Source: Bacteroides thetaiotaomicron VPI-5482 (GTDB lineage: Bacteria > Bacteroidota > Bacteroidia > Bacteroidales > Bacteroidaceae). From it: a stretch of DNA of 64,000 nt. Shown piece after piece: positions 44,820-53,867 of the stretch (position 1 is the stretch's first letter; every line of letters begins with the position of its first letter). Position numbers and translations under genes: made by a program. The notes below the pieces were generated by a model. It saw only the letters and a program-made list of their open reading frames with translations, searched no databases and was not told where the DNA came from. The stretch covers positions 4,030,001 through 4,094,000 of the forward strand of contig NC_004663.1 in assembly GCF_000011065.1 (NCBI RefSeq). Direction: 5' to 3'.

Positions 44820-46163
44820 ATGAAATACCAAGTCATTATCATCGGTGGCGGTCCCGCAGGATATACAGCCGCCGAAGCTGCCGGCAAAGCCGGTTTGAGT
44901 GTACTCCTTATCGAGAAGAATAATTTGGGAGGTGTCTGCCTGAATGAAGGATGCATCCCGACGAAAACGCTGTTGTATTCGGCAAAGACTTACGACAGTG
45001 CACGTCATTCCTCGAAATATGCGGTGAATGTCTCCGAAGTCTCTTTTGACTTGCCGAAGATCATTGCCCGTAAAAGTAAAGTGGTGCGCAAACTGGTATT
45101 GGGTGTAAAGGCAAAGTTGACCTCCAATAATGTCGCGATGGTGACGGGAGAGGCGCAGATCATAGATAAAAATACAGTTCGCTGTGGCGAAGAAACATAC
45201 AATGCGGAAAATCTGATCCTTTGTACAGGCTCCGAAACCTTCATCCCTCCTATTACCGGCGTGGAAACGGTGAATTACTGGACGCATCGGGATGCGCTGG
45301 ACAGTAAGGAGCTGCCTGCCTCCCTTGCCATTGTAGGCGGTGGAGTGATCGGTATGGAGTTTGCATCATTTTTTAATAGTCTCGGTGTGCAGGTAACGGT
45401 GATTGAGATGATGGATGAGATTTTGGGAGGAATGGATAAGGAACTGTCTGCATTGCTTCGTGCCGAATATGCAAAGCGGGGCATTAAATTCCTGCTCAGC
45501 ACTAAAGTTGTCGCTTTATCACAGACGGAAGAGGGTGCGGTTGTTTCATACGAGAATGCAGAAGGAAAGGGCAGTGTTATAGCAGAAAAGCTATTGATGA
45601 GCGTTGGACGCCGACCTGTGACGAAAGGTTTCGGACTCGAAAATCTGAATCTGGATAAAACCGGGCGTGGCGCTATCAAGGTCAATGAGAAGATGCAGAC
45701 TTCGCTGTCCGGCGTTTATGTCTGCGGTGATCTGACAGGCTTTTCTTTGTTGGCTCATACGGCTGTCCGTGAGGCTGAGGTTGCCGTACATTCTATTTTG
45801 GGTAAGGAAGATGCAATGAGTTACCGGGCTATCCCCGGCGTTGTTTATACGAATCCGGAGATTGCAGGAGTCGGAGAGACGGAAGAATCGGCCTCAGCAA
45901 AAGGAATTACTTATAAGGTGGTGAAACTTCCGATGGCTTATTCCGGTCGTTTTGTGGCGGAGAATGAAGGCGTGAACGGGGTCTGCAAAGTACTGCTGGA
46001 TGAACAGGAACGGATAATCGGAGCACACGTGCTGGGCAATCCTGCTTCGGAAATCATCACTCTTGCCGGTACTGCCATTGAGCTTGGATTGACTGCCGCC
46101 GCATGGAAGAAGGTTGTTTTCCCTCATCCTACGGTAGGAGAGATTTTCCGGGAAGCATTATAA
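44820..46163 (+). CDS. lpdA: Dihydrolipoyl dehydrogenase
   Basis: 447 residues. FAD motif IIIGGGPAGYTAAEAAG at the N-terminus, redox-active disulfide C40-LNEG-C45 in GGVCLNEGCIPTK, NAD motif VGGGVIGMEFASFF (about 175), and the C-terminal HPTVGEIFREAL with the catalytic His-Glu pair. It reoxidises dihydrolipoamide in 2-oxoacid dehydrogenase or glycine-cleavage complexes. No E1 or E2 genes are nearby. At 447 residues it is slightly shorter than the typical 460-475, without losing a motif. Confidence 0.95.
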   Translation: MKYQVIIIGGGPAGYTAAEAAGKAGLSVLLIEKNNLGGVCLNEGCIPTKTLLYSAKTYDSARHSSKYAVNVSEVSFDLPKIIARKSKVVRKLVLGVKAKLTSNNVAMVTGEAQIIDKNTVRCGEETYNAENLILCTGSETFIPPITGVETVNYWTHRDALDSKELPASLAIVGGGVIGMEFASFFNSLGVQVTVIEMMDEILGGMDKELSALLRAEYAKRGIKFLLSTKVVALSQTEEGAVVSYENAEGKGSVIAEKLLMSVGRRPVTKGFGLENLNLDKTGRGAIKVNEKMQTSLSGVYVCGDLTGFSLLAHTAVREAEVAVHSILGKEDAMSYRAIPGVVYTNPEIAGVGETEESASAKGITYKVVKLPMAYSGRFVAENEGVNGVCKVLLDEQERIIGAHVLGNPASEIITLAGTAIELGLTAAAWKKVVFPHPTVGEIFREAL

Positions 46164-46252
46164 GATTGAGCATAAGCGGATAGCCGTGATATTCGAGATA
46201 CGGAAGAAGCTGAAGTAGCATGAAAGTTAATGTAGGTTAATGTAGAAGGTTG

Positions 46253-47659
46253 ATGAAGAAGTATTTGTTGTTTTTGGTTTTATCAGTTGCCCTGTTGCCC
46301 ACATCCGTATGGGGGCAGGCAAATCTTTCTCAGATTGATTCACTAATCAAAAGAATGCTTCCCGAAGCATCCGAAGTCGGCATATCCGTGTATGACCTGA
46401 CAGCGAAGAAGTCATTATATACTTATCGTGATACGAAACTCTCCCGCCCGGCTTCTACCATGAAGCTGCTCACGGCTATTACAGCCCTCTCCCGTCCCGA
46501 TGCGGACAATCCTTTCCGTACGGAAGTCTGGCACGACGGGGTGATAGAGCATGATACGTTGCAAGGCAACTTGTATGTTGTCGGTGGATTCGATCCGGAA
46601 TTTGACAGTTTGATGATGGATTCATTGATCGAAGAAGTAATCACCTTCCCTTTTTCGGTAATCAACGGACAGGTGTATGGCGATGTTTCGATGAAAGATT
46701 CCCTTTATTGGGGGCACGGATGGGCATGGGATGATACTCCGGAGGCTTATCAGCCTTATATGTCTCCGTTGATGTTTTGTAAGGGTGCTGTGGAAGTGAC
46801 GGTGGTTCCCGGCTCTCTACAAGGAGATACGGCAAGCGTTTCCTGCAAGCCTGTGTCTTCTTATTATACCCTGACGAACCGGACAAAGACACGTACTCCT
46901 TCTGCCGGAAAATATTCATTATCGAGAGACTGGTTGACCAATGGGAATAATCTGATCGTAACAGGCAATGTTCCTACGTTTAGAAAGGATTTGATAAATG
47001 TCTATGATTCAGGGAGCTTCTTTATGCACGCTTTTTTAGAACGTCTCCGTGCTAAAGGAATCGTGGTTCCCGAATCGTACGGTTTTACCGAATTACCGTC
47101 CGATGGAGCAGAGCAGATGGCTCGCTGGGAGACTCCGGTGCAGAAGGTCTTGAATCAGTTGATGAAGGAAAGTGATAATTTGAATGCGGAAGCAATGCTT
47201 TGCCGGATTGCGTCACAAGCTACAGGAAAGAAACGTGTGACGGCGGAGGATGGCATTGTTGAGATTATGAAACTGGTTCGTAACCTCGGGCACGATCCGA
47301 AAGACTATAAGATTGCGGATGGTTGCGGATTGTCTAATTATAATTACCTGTCTCCTGCCCTGTTGGTCGATTTTCTGAAATATGCCTATTCACAATCCGA
47401 TGTTTTTCAGAAACTGTATAAGTCCCTTCCTGTTGCCGGAATAGACGGAACGCTGAAAAACAGAATGAAGAATACTCCCGCATTCAGAAATGTCCATGCA
47501 AAGACCGGTTCGTTTACGGCGATCAATGCCCTTGCCGGTTATCTGAAGATGAAGAACGGACATACCTTGGCTTTTGCCATTATGAATCAGAATGTGCTTT
47601 CGGCTGCCAAGGCGAGGGCGTTTCAGGATAAGGTTTGTGAGGTGATTATCGGACATTGA
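46253..47659 (+). CDS. dacB: D-alanyl-D-alanine carboxypeptidase/endopeptidase, PBP4 type (peptidase S13)
   Basis: 468 residues from the ATG at 46253 (a TTG just before is in frame). Signal peptide MKKYLLFLVLSVALLPTSVWG. All three penicillin-binding motifs are visible: S68-TMK (in RPASTMKLLTAI), S-D-N in KESDNLNAEAML, and H-A-KTG in NVHAKTGSFTAIN. The large insert between the first two motifs is typical of S13. It trims or cross-cleaves peptidoglycan peptides in the periplasm. It lies 89 bp after lpdA. Confidence 0.93.
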   Translation: MKKYLLFLVLSVALLPTSVWGQANLSQIDSLIKRMLPEASEVGISVYDLTAKKSLYTYRDTKLSRPASTMKLLTAITALSRPDADNPFRTEVWHDGVIEHDTLQGNLYVVGGFDPEFDSLMMDSLIEEVITFPFSVINGQVYGDVSMKDSLYWGHGWAWDDTPEAYQPYMSPLMFCKGAVEVTVVPGSLQGDTASVSCKPVSSYYTLTNRTKTRTPSAGKYSLSRDWLTNGNNLIVTGNVPTFRKDLINVYDSGSFFMHAFLERLRAKGIVVPESYGFTELPSDGAEQMARWETPVQKVLNQLMKESDNLNAEAMLCRIASQATGKKRVTAEDGIVEIMKLVRNLGHDPKDYKIADGCGLSNYNYLSPALLVDFLKYAYSQSDVFQKLYKSLPVAGIDGTLKNRMKNTPAFRNVHAKTGSFTAINALAGYLKMKNGHTLAFAIMNQNVLSAAKARAFQDKVCEVIIGH

Positions 47660-47807
47660 AAGGAGCATTGAATAAGGTTGTTGATAGAAATGATAAATAT
47701 CTGCTGAAAAAAAGTACTCTTTTATTTGAACGTTTGCTTTGCTCGCGTGTATGCTTTGTCAGAACGGTTCTAATTAAGCAATGTTGAATTTAATAAAAGA
47801 GTGAATA

Positions 47808-48989
47808 ATGAAAACTATCAAATACTTGTTACTTGTCTTATTGTGCTATTGTACAGCACAGGTTTATTCTCAAAACAAGGCAAGCTGGGTCCCGGACTCT
47901 ATTGCATCTCAGATTCCTGTAATTCAGAATCAGGCCCGGGAATGGAAACAGAAGATCTATGAAAACCCTAAAGATGAAAAAGCATGGATGTCCTATGCAC
48001 GAACGATTCAAACACTCAAATCGCTTACTCCCGGCGATGATATAGAAAAGGAAATCAATGAGATGATGGACAAAATGAAAAAAGAGATACCCAATACTGC
48101 TACTTATGCCTTGATACAGAATATGATTTTACCTTTTGGAAAAAATGATATGACTTTTGATGAAATTATAGATAAGTGGCCTGATGCTGTGATGCATTAT
48201 CCTGTTTATATGGGCTTGTCTTTTAGCAATAAGGATAGGCTGAAAGACATTTCTACCCGGTGGTATCAATCAGGTGCATATCCTGTTCAGTCTTTAAATT
48301 ATACCTATAATGAATTGACTTCTGCCGAAAAGGACGCATTGATATTTACTGATGTTAATTGGACGCTGTTTGGAAGTTATCTGCTTCAATATGGAAAGGG
48401 ATTGTTTGATGATAAAAAAGTAATCCTTTCAGGTTTAATCCTTCCTTCATTTTCTATGAACAGGCTTACGGAGGAATTAGGCATACCGGAGTTCAAAGAT
48501 ACTGACCCTGAATTTTATAAAAGTAAAACTCCTACGGCAACATTTGCAAATGAAATCAAAAAACGTATAGAGCATATTGCCAAATATACCAACCGTCCCA
48601 TTTATATCTCTGTCTCAACCAATGAAGCTGTGAAAGATCTGCTGAAAGACCATTTATATACTGAAGGTCTGTTAATGAGATATTCTGCCAAACCTTATGA
48701 TAATCTGGCTATCATGCGTCGCAATTATGAGAATACTTATCTGTTAGATTACTTATACGAGTCTTTTTATCCTGAGACGTTGACGAATGTTTGTCTTGAT
48801 TTGAAAGGAGTAAAAATGCTTAGCATATATTATGTACCGGCTTTCAAGTCCCTTCTCCAGTTTTATAAGGAATCAGGTGATGTGACTCATTATGATAAGC
48901 TTCATGCTTTATTGGAATCTATCATTAAGAAAGCGGATTATTACAATGAGGAAGTACGTGAACGGTATCTTAAAAGTATTAATTTCTAA
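47808..48989 (+). CDS. Secreted protein resembling the soluble domain of DUF2723 proteins (paralogue 1)
   Basis: 393 residues with a signal peptide (MKTIKYLLLVLLCYCTAQVYSQ). I do not recognise a named family at full length. The pattern WKQKIYENPKDEKAWMSYA near the N-terminus, YNELTSAEKDALIF followed by GSYLLQYGKGLFDDKKVI, and RPIYISVSTN...LYTEGLLMRYS are all shared with the next gene. The last two segments also resemble the C-terminal periplasmic part of DUF2723 membrane proteins (D.YPLWYLQ...V.I.NLSLL, then RP.YFA...LEGLAYRL). Together with the next gene, a sigma factor and a membrane protein it forms an operon. Function unknown; a periplasmic sensor or envelope factor is possible. Confidence 0.6.
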   Translation: MKTIKYLLLVLLCYCTAQVYSQNKASWVPDSIASQIPVIQNQAREWKQKIYENPKDEKAWMSYARTIQTLKSLTPGDDIEKEINEMMDKMKKEIPNTATYALIQNMILPFGKNDMTFDEIIDKWPDAVMHYPVYMGLSFSNKDRLKDISTRWYQSGAYPVQSLNYTYNELTSAEKDALIFTDVNWTLFGSYLLQYGKGLFDDKKVILSGLILPSFSMNRLTEELGIPEFKDTDPEFYKSKTPTATFANEIKKRIEHIAKYTNRPIYISVSTNEAVKDLLKDHLYTEGLLMRYSAKPYDNLAIMRRNYENTYLLDYLYESFYPETLTNVCLDLKGVKMLSIYYVPAFKSLLQFYKESGDVTHYDKLHALLESIIKKADYYNEEVRERYLKSINF

Positions 48990-49009
48990 TCGTTCTTCTC
49001 ATAAAGACT

Positions 49010-50302
49010 ATGAAAAGACTTATATATATATTATTCCTCTTGATAGGTTTTGAGCAGGCTTTGTTTGCCCAGAAAATAGATACCTTGAGAACTGAACGTC
49101 TTGAGCTACGTTTGGAACCCGATTTGGTAGGCTTTATTCCTTGTGGAAAAGAATGGTTTCAAGTTCAAAAAGATGCATGGAAGTTAGAAATCGATAAAGA
49201 TGTGAGAAATGAAAAAGCGTGGGAGAATTACTATCTTGCGTGCAAAGGAATTTGGGATGAAGACACATTGCTATGGAAGAAAGAACAGCCTCGTTTACTT
49301 AAGAAAATGAAAAAGTACATTCCTGATACACGGGTGTATTATAAAGTATTGGATGATGAGGTTATGATTTCTGACAAGGACAAAAGAGAGGCAATCAAGG
49401 AGAAGATTGTTTATTTGAGACGGGATTGTGAAAGGGATTACAGAGATGATATGTGGTATTATCAACGGCATGGACAGATAGATAAGGTGAGGGAAATAGC
49501 ACGCGAATGGTTTGACAGCGGATTATATTCACGAAGTATCCTGACTTATTATTATAATGAATTTGTAGGGCTGAAAAGGAATGCTATTCTTGCGGGAACC
49601 GGTCCCGAATGGGCCTACAGCGTATTGCTTCAGTATGGAGCAGGGTTGTTCAAGGATGTGGAAGTAGTAGATTTAAGTGAGTTGATGAATCCGGAGGAAG
49701 AGAGCGACTTTTGGAAGACAAAAGGAATAGATGTAAATACCCTTCCCGACCGGGGAAAGGTAAAATGTCCCGGTGCATGGTATTTTGCGGAGAAAGAGCA
49801 GCGTCCTGTATATATTTCTCAATATTCTGCAAGTAGACAAGACGTAGTGGAAATGAAAGACTTCCTCTACTCTGAAGGATTGGTATTCAGATATTCCTTA
49901 AAACCATATGATAATATGGCTATTTTAAGAAGAAATTATGAACAGGTTTATTTGCTTGATTATTTACAGTCCCCTATTATTACGGATATTTCACGTGGTG
50001 AAGATTCCTATGTTCTTTCTTTTCTTCCCCTTTTACAATTCTATCGTACAAGTGGAGACAAGAATCAATATTTGAGGCTGAAGAAGTTGTTATTAGATAT
50101 TGTGGATCGTATGGATGATGGGTGTTTTGTAAATAAGTCTTGGGTAGATGCAAAGACTGCCGAACATTTGAAGTTGTTTAATAGAATTTTTGATCATGTA
50201 AGAGATATGGAAAAAAAAGGACTAACTTCTGTTATAGTTCGTTCATTTAAGGAAGAGCACCGGAAAGAATATCAACAATTAATAGAAATGGTAGAGCCAT
50301 GA
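49010..50302 (+). CDS. Secreted protein resembling the soluble domain of DUF2723 proteins (paralogue 2)
   Basis: 430 residues with a signal peptide (MKRLIYILFLLIGFEQALFAQ). It is a diverged paralogue of the preceding gene: WKLEIDKDVRNEKAWENYYLACKG, YNEFVGLKRNAILAGTGPEW then LLQYGAGLFKDVEVVDLSEL, RPVYISQYSA and LYSEGLVFRYSLKPYDNMAILRRNYEQVYLLDYL match it closely. It is slightly longer at the C-terminus, with a charged helical tail. The stop codon overlaps the start of the sigma-factor gene (ATGA), implying coupled translation. No catalytic motif is visible. Confidence 0.6.
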   Translation: MKRLIYILFLLIGFEQALFAQKIDTLRTERLELRLEPDLVGFIPCGKEWFQVQKDAWKLEIDKDVRNEKAWENYYLACKGIWDEDTLLWKKEQPRLLKKMKKYIPDTRVYYKVLDDEVMISDKDKREAIKEKIVYLRRDCERDYRDDMWYYQRHGQIDKVREIAREWFDSGLYSRSILTYYYNEFVGLKRNAILAGTGPEWAYSVLLQYGAGLFKDVEVVDLSELMNPEEESDFWKTKGIDVNTLPDRGKVKCPGAWYFAEKEQRPVYISQYSASRQDVVEMKDFLYSEGLVFRYSLKPYDNMAILRRNYEQVYLLDYLQSPIITDISRGEDSYVLSFLPLLQFYRTSGDKNQYLRLKKLLLDIVDRMDDGCFVNKSWVDAKTAEHLKLFNRIFDHVRDMEKKGLTSVIVRSFKEEHRKEYQQLIEMVEP

Positions 50303-50889
50303 TGCTATTCACTTCTTTCAGCCACGACGAAACAGACGAACAGCTAATGGAACGCTTTGCATTCAGGAACAGTGAGAAAGCATTCGAAGAGCTTTACTGC
50401 CGTTATGCTCCCCGGTTTAAAGGTTTCTTTATGCGGATGCTGTCGGCAGACGGAGCGTTGGCGGATGATTTTCTGCAAGAGTTGTTTCTTCGTGTTTATG
50501 AGGCAAGAGGTAGTTATCAGCATGGAAAACAGTTCTCTACATGGGCGTTTGCGATGGCGTATAATCTTTGCAAAAATGAGTACCGCCATCGTGATATAGT
50601 AGACGAGTATCGTTTACAACAGTCATATACCAATGAAGAAGATAGCTATTCCTCGCTTGAGTTTGAGGTGGCACATGATCGTCAGGTTTTCGACCGGCAG
50701 TTGAAGAAAGTACTTGCAGGGTTGACAGATGAACAACGGGCAGCATATACGCTGCGTTATGAAGAAGAGCTTCCGGTACAGGAGATTGCGCAAATCCTGT
50801 GTTGTCCGGAAGGTACGGTAAAGTCTCGCTTATATTATACTTTGAAAGTATTGCAGCGTTCTTTATCAGATTATAACCCCCAAAAATAG
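50299..50889 (+). CDS. ECF-type RNA polymerase sigma factor
   Basis: 196 residues. Region 2 (about 15-90): EKAFEELYCRYAPRFKGFFMRM, DDFLQELFLRVYEAR, FSTWAFAMAYNLCKNEYRHR. Region 4 (about 130-185): LTDEQRAAYTLRYEEELPVQEIAQILCCPEGTVKSRLYYTLKVL with a clear helix-turn-helix. The start is fixed by ATGA overlap with the upstream gene. Unlike PUL-linked sigma factors it has no FecR-type anti-sigma and no SusC next to it; the following membrane protein is the probable anti-sigma. Confidence 0.92.
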   Translation: MMLFTSFSHDETDEQLMERFAFRNSEKAFEELYCRYAPRFKGFFMRMLSADGALADDFLQELFLRVYEARGSYQHGKQFSTWAFAMAYNLCKNEYRHRDIVDEYRLQQSYTNEEDSYSSLEFEVAHDRQVFDRQLKKVLAGLTDEQRAAYTLRYEEELPVQEIAQILCCPEGTVKSRLYYTLKVLQRSLSDYNPQK

Positions 50890-51534
50890 ATGAATATGAA
50901 AAGTGATGATTTAGAAAGACTGGAAGAGTCTCAGGAAATGCAACAGTTGATTCATGCTGCTAAAGAGCAATATGAGCAGGAAAAATCAGTTCACCCTCCT
51001 GTTGCTTATGCTGCTTTTGCACAGAATCTCAGAGAGAGACAGAAGGACGGAAAGATGAAAGCGAAGCAGGAACCGCCCGAAAGGGAAACTTTTGAAGTGA
51101 AAGGTGGAAAGCGCTCAGGAATTTCTCCCTGGTGGCTGGTGGCCGCGTGTTTGTTGGGTGGGATAATAGGCTATGGGATTTCGACCACTTCAGACAGGCA
51201 GGAAGCTGGTTTGGAGAGACTTGCTGTAGCAGATACGGTGATTGTCGTACGCGAGCGGGTGGATACTGTCTATCGGGAGGTGGAAGTTCCGTCTCAGCCT
51301 TTGGTAGCTTCACGGTCAACGGTAAAGTCCAAAAGTACGGGACTTACGAAGGAACATGTTAAGCAGAGTAGGAAAGCTGTGCAGAAAGCGGAACCTGCTT
51401 TTATCTCTATTGAGTTCTTGCAACAGCAACAAAATCTGCCGGACCCGAATAGTGAGTGTTATGCTGCAAACGGGATGACTGTTGCAGAAGGTAATTATCC
51501 GTTCCATTTATTGGCGACAGTTCCATGTAAGTAG
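50890..51534 (+). CDS. Single-span membrane protein, probable anti-sigma factor
   Basis: 214 residues, starting directly after the sigma-factor stop; ATG at 50896 is an alternative. It has a charged N-terminal half (about 1-75, helical, probably cytoplasmic), one membrane span (SPWWLVAACLLGGIIGYGIS, about 78-97) and a periplasmic tail with VDTVYREVEVPSQ. No zinc-binding HxxxCxxC or FecR domain is visible. Topology and position right behind an ECF gene are those of an anti-sigma factor, so I infer that role; sequence homology alone would not show it. Confidence 0.6.
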   Translation: MNMKSDDLERLEESQEMQQLIHAAKEQYEQEKSVHPPVAYAAFAQNLRERQKDGKMKAKQEPPERETFEVKGGKRSGISPWWLVAACLLGGIIGYGISTTSDRQEAGLERLAVADTVIVVRERVDTVYREVEVPSQPLVASRSTVKSKSTGLTKEHVKQSRKAVQKAEPAFISIEFLQQQQNLPDPNSECYAANGMTVAEGNYPFHLLATVPCK

Positions 51535-51558
51535 CACTTTGTTGTTGCGGATGCCAGC

Positions 51559-52308
51559 TTACGTATTTGTTTTTACCTGTAACGAATCAATGACTTGGTA
51601 GTCTTGCTCAATGACAAAGTTTATAGGAACAGACATACGGACTGCTACAGGACGCCCCAGTTGCATACCTGATTTCCATCGTGGCATGGATTCGATGATG
51701 CGTAATGCTTCTTTATCCAAGCTGGCAGATACGCTTTTGGTAACTTTTGCATCGCTGACATATCCGTTTACGTCGATGGTGAACTCTACGGTGACTTGTC
51801 CCTCTTCTCCTGCCTGAAAAGCTTCTTCCGGGTATTGTATGTTTTTCTTGATAAATTCATCGAACCCGCTTAATCCTCCCGGGAAGTCGGGACCGTTGAT
51901 TATAAAATTAATCATCGTTTGCTCAGGCATATCTTCGGGCTTAACCTTGATGATTTGCTTTTTCTGAATAAATATATTATTAATTTGAAAAGTATCCGGC
52001 TTCATTCGCACAAGAAGTTCCGATGGAAAATCTTTATCCAATTGTATCAGCACATCTTTCATACCTATATGTGAGAAACGGAGTGTCTCTTTATGTTTGG
52101 CCTCTACAGAAAAGTCTCCATTCATGTCCGAGGAAGTATATCTGCCGGTTCCCGGAATATAGATGCTTACAGCACGCACAGGCTCTCCCTGCAAATTGGT
52201 CACCTTGCCCTTGAACTGTTGCAGTTCCCTTTTTTGCGAAAAAACATCGTTTGTATTTGCAACGCAAATACAAACGATGAATGATAGTATGAACGACAGA
52301 CGTTTCAT
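51559..52308 (-). CDS. TonB-like protein with CarboxypepD_reg-like domain
   Basis: 249 residues. Signal peptide MKRLSFILSFIVCICVA, then a CarboxypepD_reg-like beta-sandwich (about 33-110, KGKVTNLQGEPVRAVSIYIPG), then a TonB C-terminal domain (about 155-240, YPEEAFQAGEEGQVTVEFTIDVNGYVSDAKVTKS...MPRWKSGMQLGRPVAVRMSVPINF). The usual inner-membrane anchor and Pro-rich linker of TonB are missing. It may be a periplasmic protein that uses the TonB fold for binding rather than for energy transfer. It follows the succinate CoA-transferase by 3 bp on the same strand, so they are probably co-transcribed. Confidence 0.75.
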   Translation of the reverse strand: MKRLSFILSFIVCICVANTNDVFSQKRELQQFKGKVTNLQGEPVRAVSIYIPGTGRYTSSDMNGDFSVEAKHKETLRFSHIGMKDVLIQLDKDFPSELLVRMKPDTFQINNIFIQKKQIIKVKPEDMPEQTMINFIINGPDFPGGLSGFDEFIKKNIQYPEEAFQAGEEGQVTVEFTIDVNGYVSDAKVTKSVSASLDKEALRIIESMPRWKSGMQLGRPVAVRMSVPINFVIEQDYQVIDSLQVKTNT

Positions 52309-52311
52309 GCC

Positions 52312-53811
52312 TTATCTGGCATACTCCGCCCAATTCGTATTCTTCATATCCCCGCTCTTGGCCAGTTCGGCGTGCATACCGAGTGCGGCCTGGATAGCGT
52401 GTGGAGTCTGCGCCCTGCCACCGGCCAGTTTGAGATAATCCCAGAGAAGCTGTTTATAGTCGGGATGTGCACAGTTTTCGATGATGGCTTGTGCACGTTC
52501 CTTCGGGCTCTTGCCACGCAGGTCGGCTACACCTTGCTCGGTGATAATGATATTCACGGAGTGTTCGCTGTGGTCGAGGTGAGAAACCATCGGGACGATA
52601 GCACTGATCTTACCTTCTTTGGCAACAGACGGACAAGTGAAGATAGAGATATAAGCATTGCGGGTGAAGTCTCCCGAGCCACCGATACCGTTCATCATCT
52701 TCGTTCCACCGATATGAGTAGAGTTTACGTTACCGTACAAGTCCACTTCGATAGCTGTATTGATAGAGATAATACCCAGTCGGCGAACCACTTCCGGATT
52801 GTTTGAGATTTCCGACGGGCGGAGAACCAGCTTGTCGCGGAAGAAATCCATATCGTTGTAAATACCTTCCAGACAGTCGTTGGTAACAGTCAGTGAGCAG
52901 GCGCTACCGAATTTGATGCGTCCTTCACGGATCAATCCGATGACGGAGTTCTGGATAACCTCTGTGTACATTTCGAATGCGGGAATCGTCTTGTCACGTC
53001 CCAGTGCACCGAGCACAGCGTTAGCGATATTTCCTACGCCCGACTGCAGCGGAAGGAAAGTAGACGGAATGATGCCACGCTTCATGTCGGCAGCGAGGAA
53101 GTCGGCAACGTTCTGACCGATTTTGTCAGTCAACGGATCGGCATCGGCAAATGAGCGTGCTTCGTCCGGCCAGTTGGTTTCTACTACGCCTACGATCTTT
53201 TTCGGGTCTACCTGAATATAAGGCAATCCGATGCGGTCACTCGGCTTGTAGATGGGGATTTCGCGGCGGTAAGGCGGGTCGAGCGGTTCGTACACGTCGT
53301 GCAGACCCATGCAGGATTTGCTGTGTGCGGCGTTCAACTCAACGATGATCTGGTCCGCCAGGCGGCAGATAGTCGGAGAAATACCACCGGCAGCAGTCAG
53401 ATAAATCTTTCCGTCCGGAGTCACTTCGCAGGCTTCGATGATGGCTACGTTCACTTTGCCCATGAAGCCATAGCGCACTTCCTGTGCCATTTGCGACAGA
53501 TGGATGTCGTTGTAGGCAATTTCACCGTTATTCACGGCTTTGCGGAAGTCGGAGTTGGTGGTATAAGGGGCGCGGTAGCGGATGGCCTTTGCGCGAGACA
53601 TAACGCCGTCACAAGATTCTCCGGTAGAAGCACCTGTAAAAATTCCTACTTGAAATGGATTACCTTTGGCATGTTCCGCTTCTGCAATTTTTGCAAGTTC
53701 AGCTGTAACAGCCTTTGCAGTTCCGGCGGGAGTAAATCCGCTCAGACCGATGTTGTAGCCATGTTTGATCAGGCTTGCAGCTTCTGCTGCCGAAATACGA
53801 TTGAATGACAT
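52312..53811 (-). CDS. Succinate/acetate CoA-transferase (acetyl-CoA hydrolase/transferase family)
   Basis: 499 residues, cytoplasmic. Visible class I CoA-transferase features: GLSGFTPAGTAKAV near the N-terminus, TGASTGESCDGVMSRA, TPDGKIYLTAAGGISPTICRLADQIIVELN, QSGVGNIANAVLGALG, and the C-terminal GGSGDFTRNAYISIF with EQGVADLRGKSPKERAQAII. It moves CoA between succinyl-CoA and acetate or propionate, a step in the succinate-propionate and acetate metabolism of Bacteroides. Direction and exact acyl partner are not readable from the sequence. Confidence 0.92.
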   Translation of the reverse strand: MSFNRISAAEAASLIKHGYNIGLSGFTPAGTAKAVTAELAKIAEAEHAKGNPFQVGIFTGASTGESCDGVMSRAKAIRYRAPYTTNSDFRKAVNNGEIAYNDIHLSQMAQEVRYGFMGKVNVAIIEACEVTPDGKIYLTAAGGISPTICRLADQIIVELNAAHSKSCMGLHDVYEPLDPPYRREIPIYKPSDRIGLPYIQVDPKKIVGVVETNWPDEARSFADADPLTDKIGQNVADFLAADMKRGIIPSTFLPLQSGVGNIANAVLGALGRDKTIPAFEMYTEVIQNSVIGLIREGRIKFGSACSLTVTNDCLEGIYNDMDFFRDKLVLRPSEISNNPEVVRRLGIISINTAIEVDLYGNVNSTHIGGTKMMNGIGGSGDFTRNAYISIFTCPSVAKEGKISAIVPMVSHLDHSEHSVNIIITEQGVADLRGKSPKERAQAIIENCAHPDYKQLLWDYLKLAGGRAQTPHAIQAALGMHAELAKSGDMKNTNWAEYAR

Positions 53812-53867
53812 AAATAGTATAATTTCGCGTTAAATGCGGTTGATATTTGTTGGTTAATACTTATCAC

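Noticed and set aside
46230..46250. Direct repeat GTTAATGTAG x2 before the PBP4 gene
   Set aside because: Two 10-bp copies in AT-rich DNA with no further units and no palindromic core; no relation to the 22-bp arrays.
50890..51534. FecR-type anti-sigma factor
   Set aside because: Topology fits an anti-sigma factor, but the FecR domain is absent and no SusC with an N-terminal signalling domain is near.
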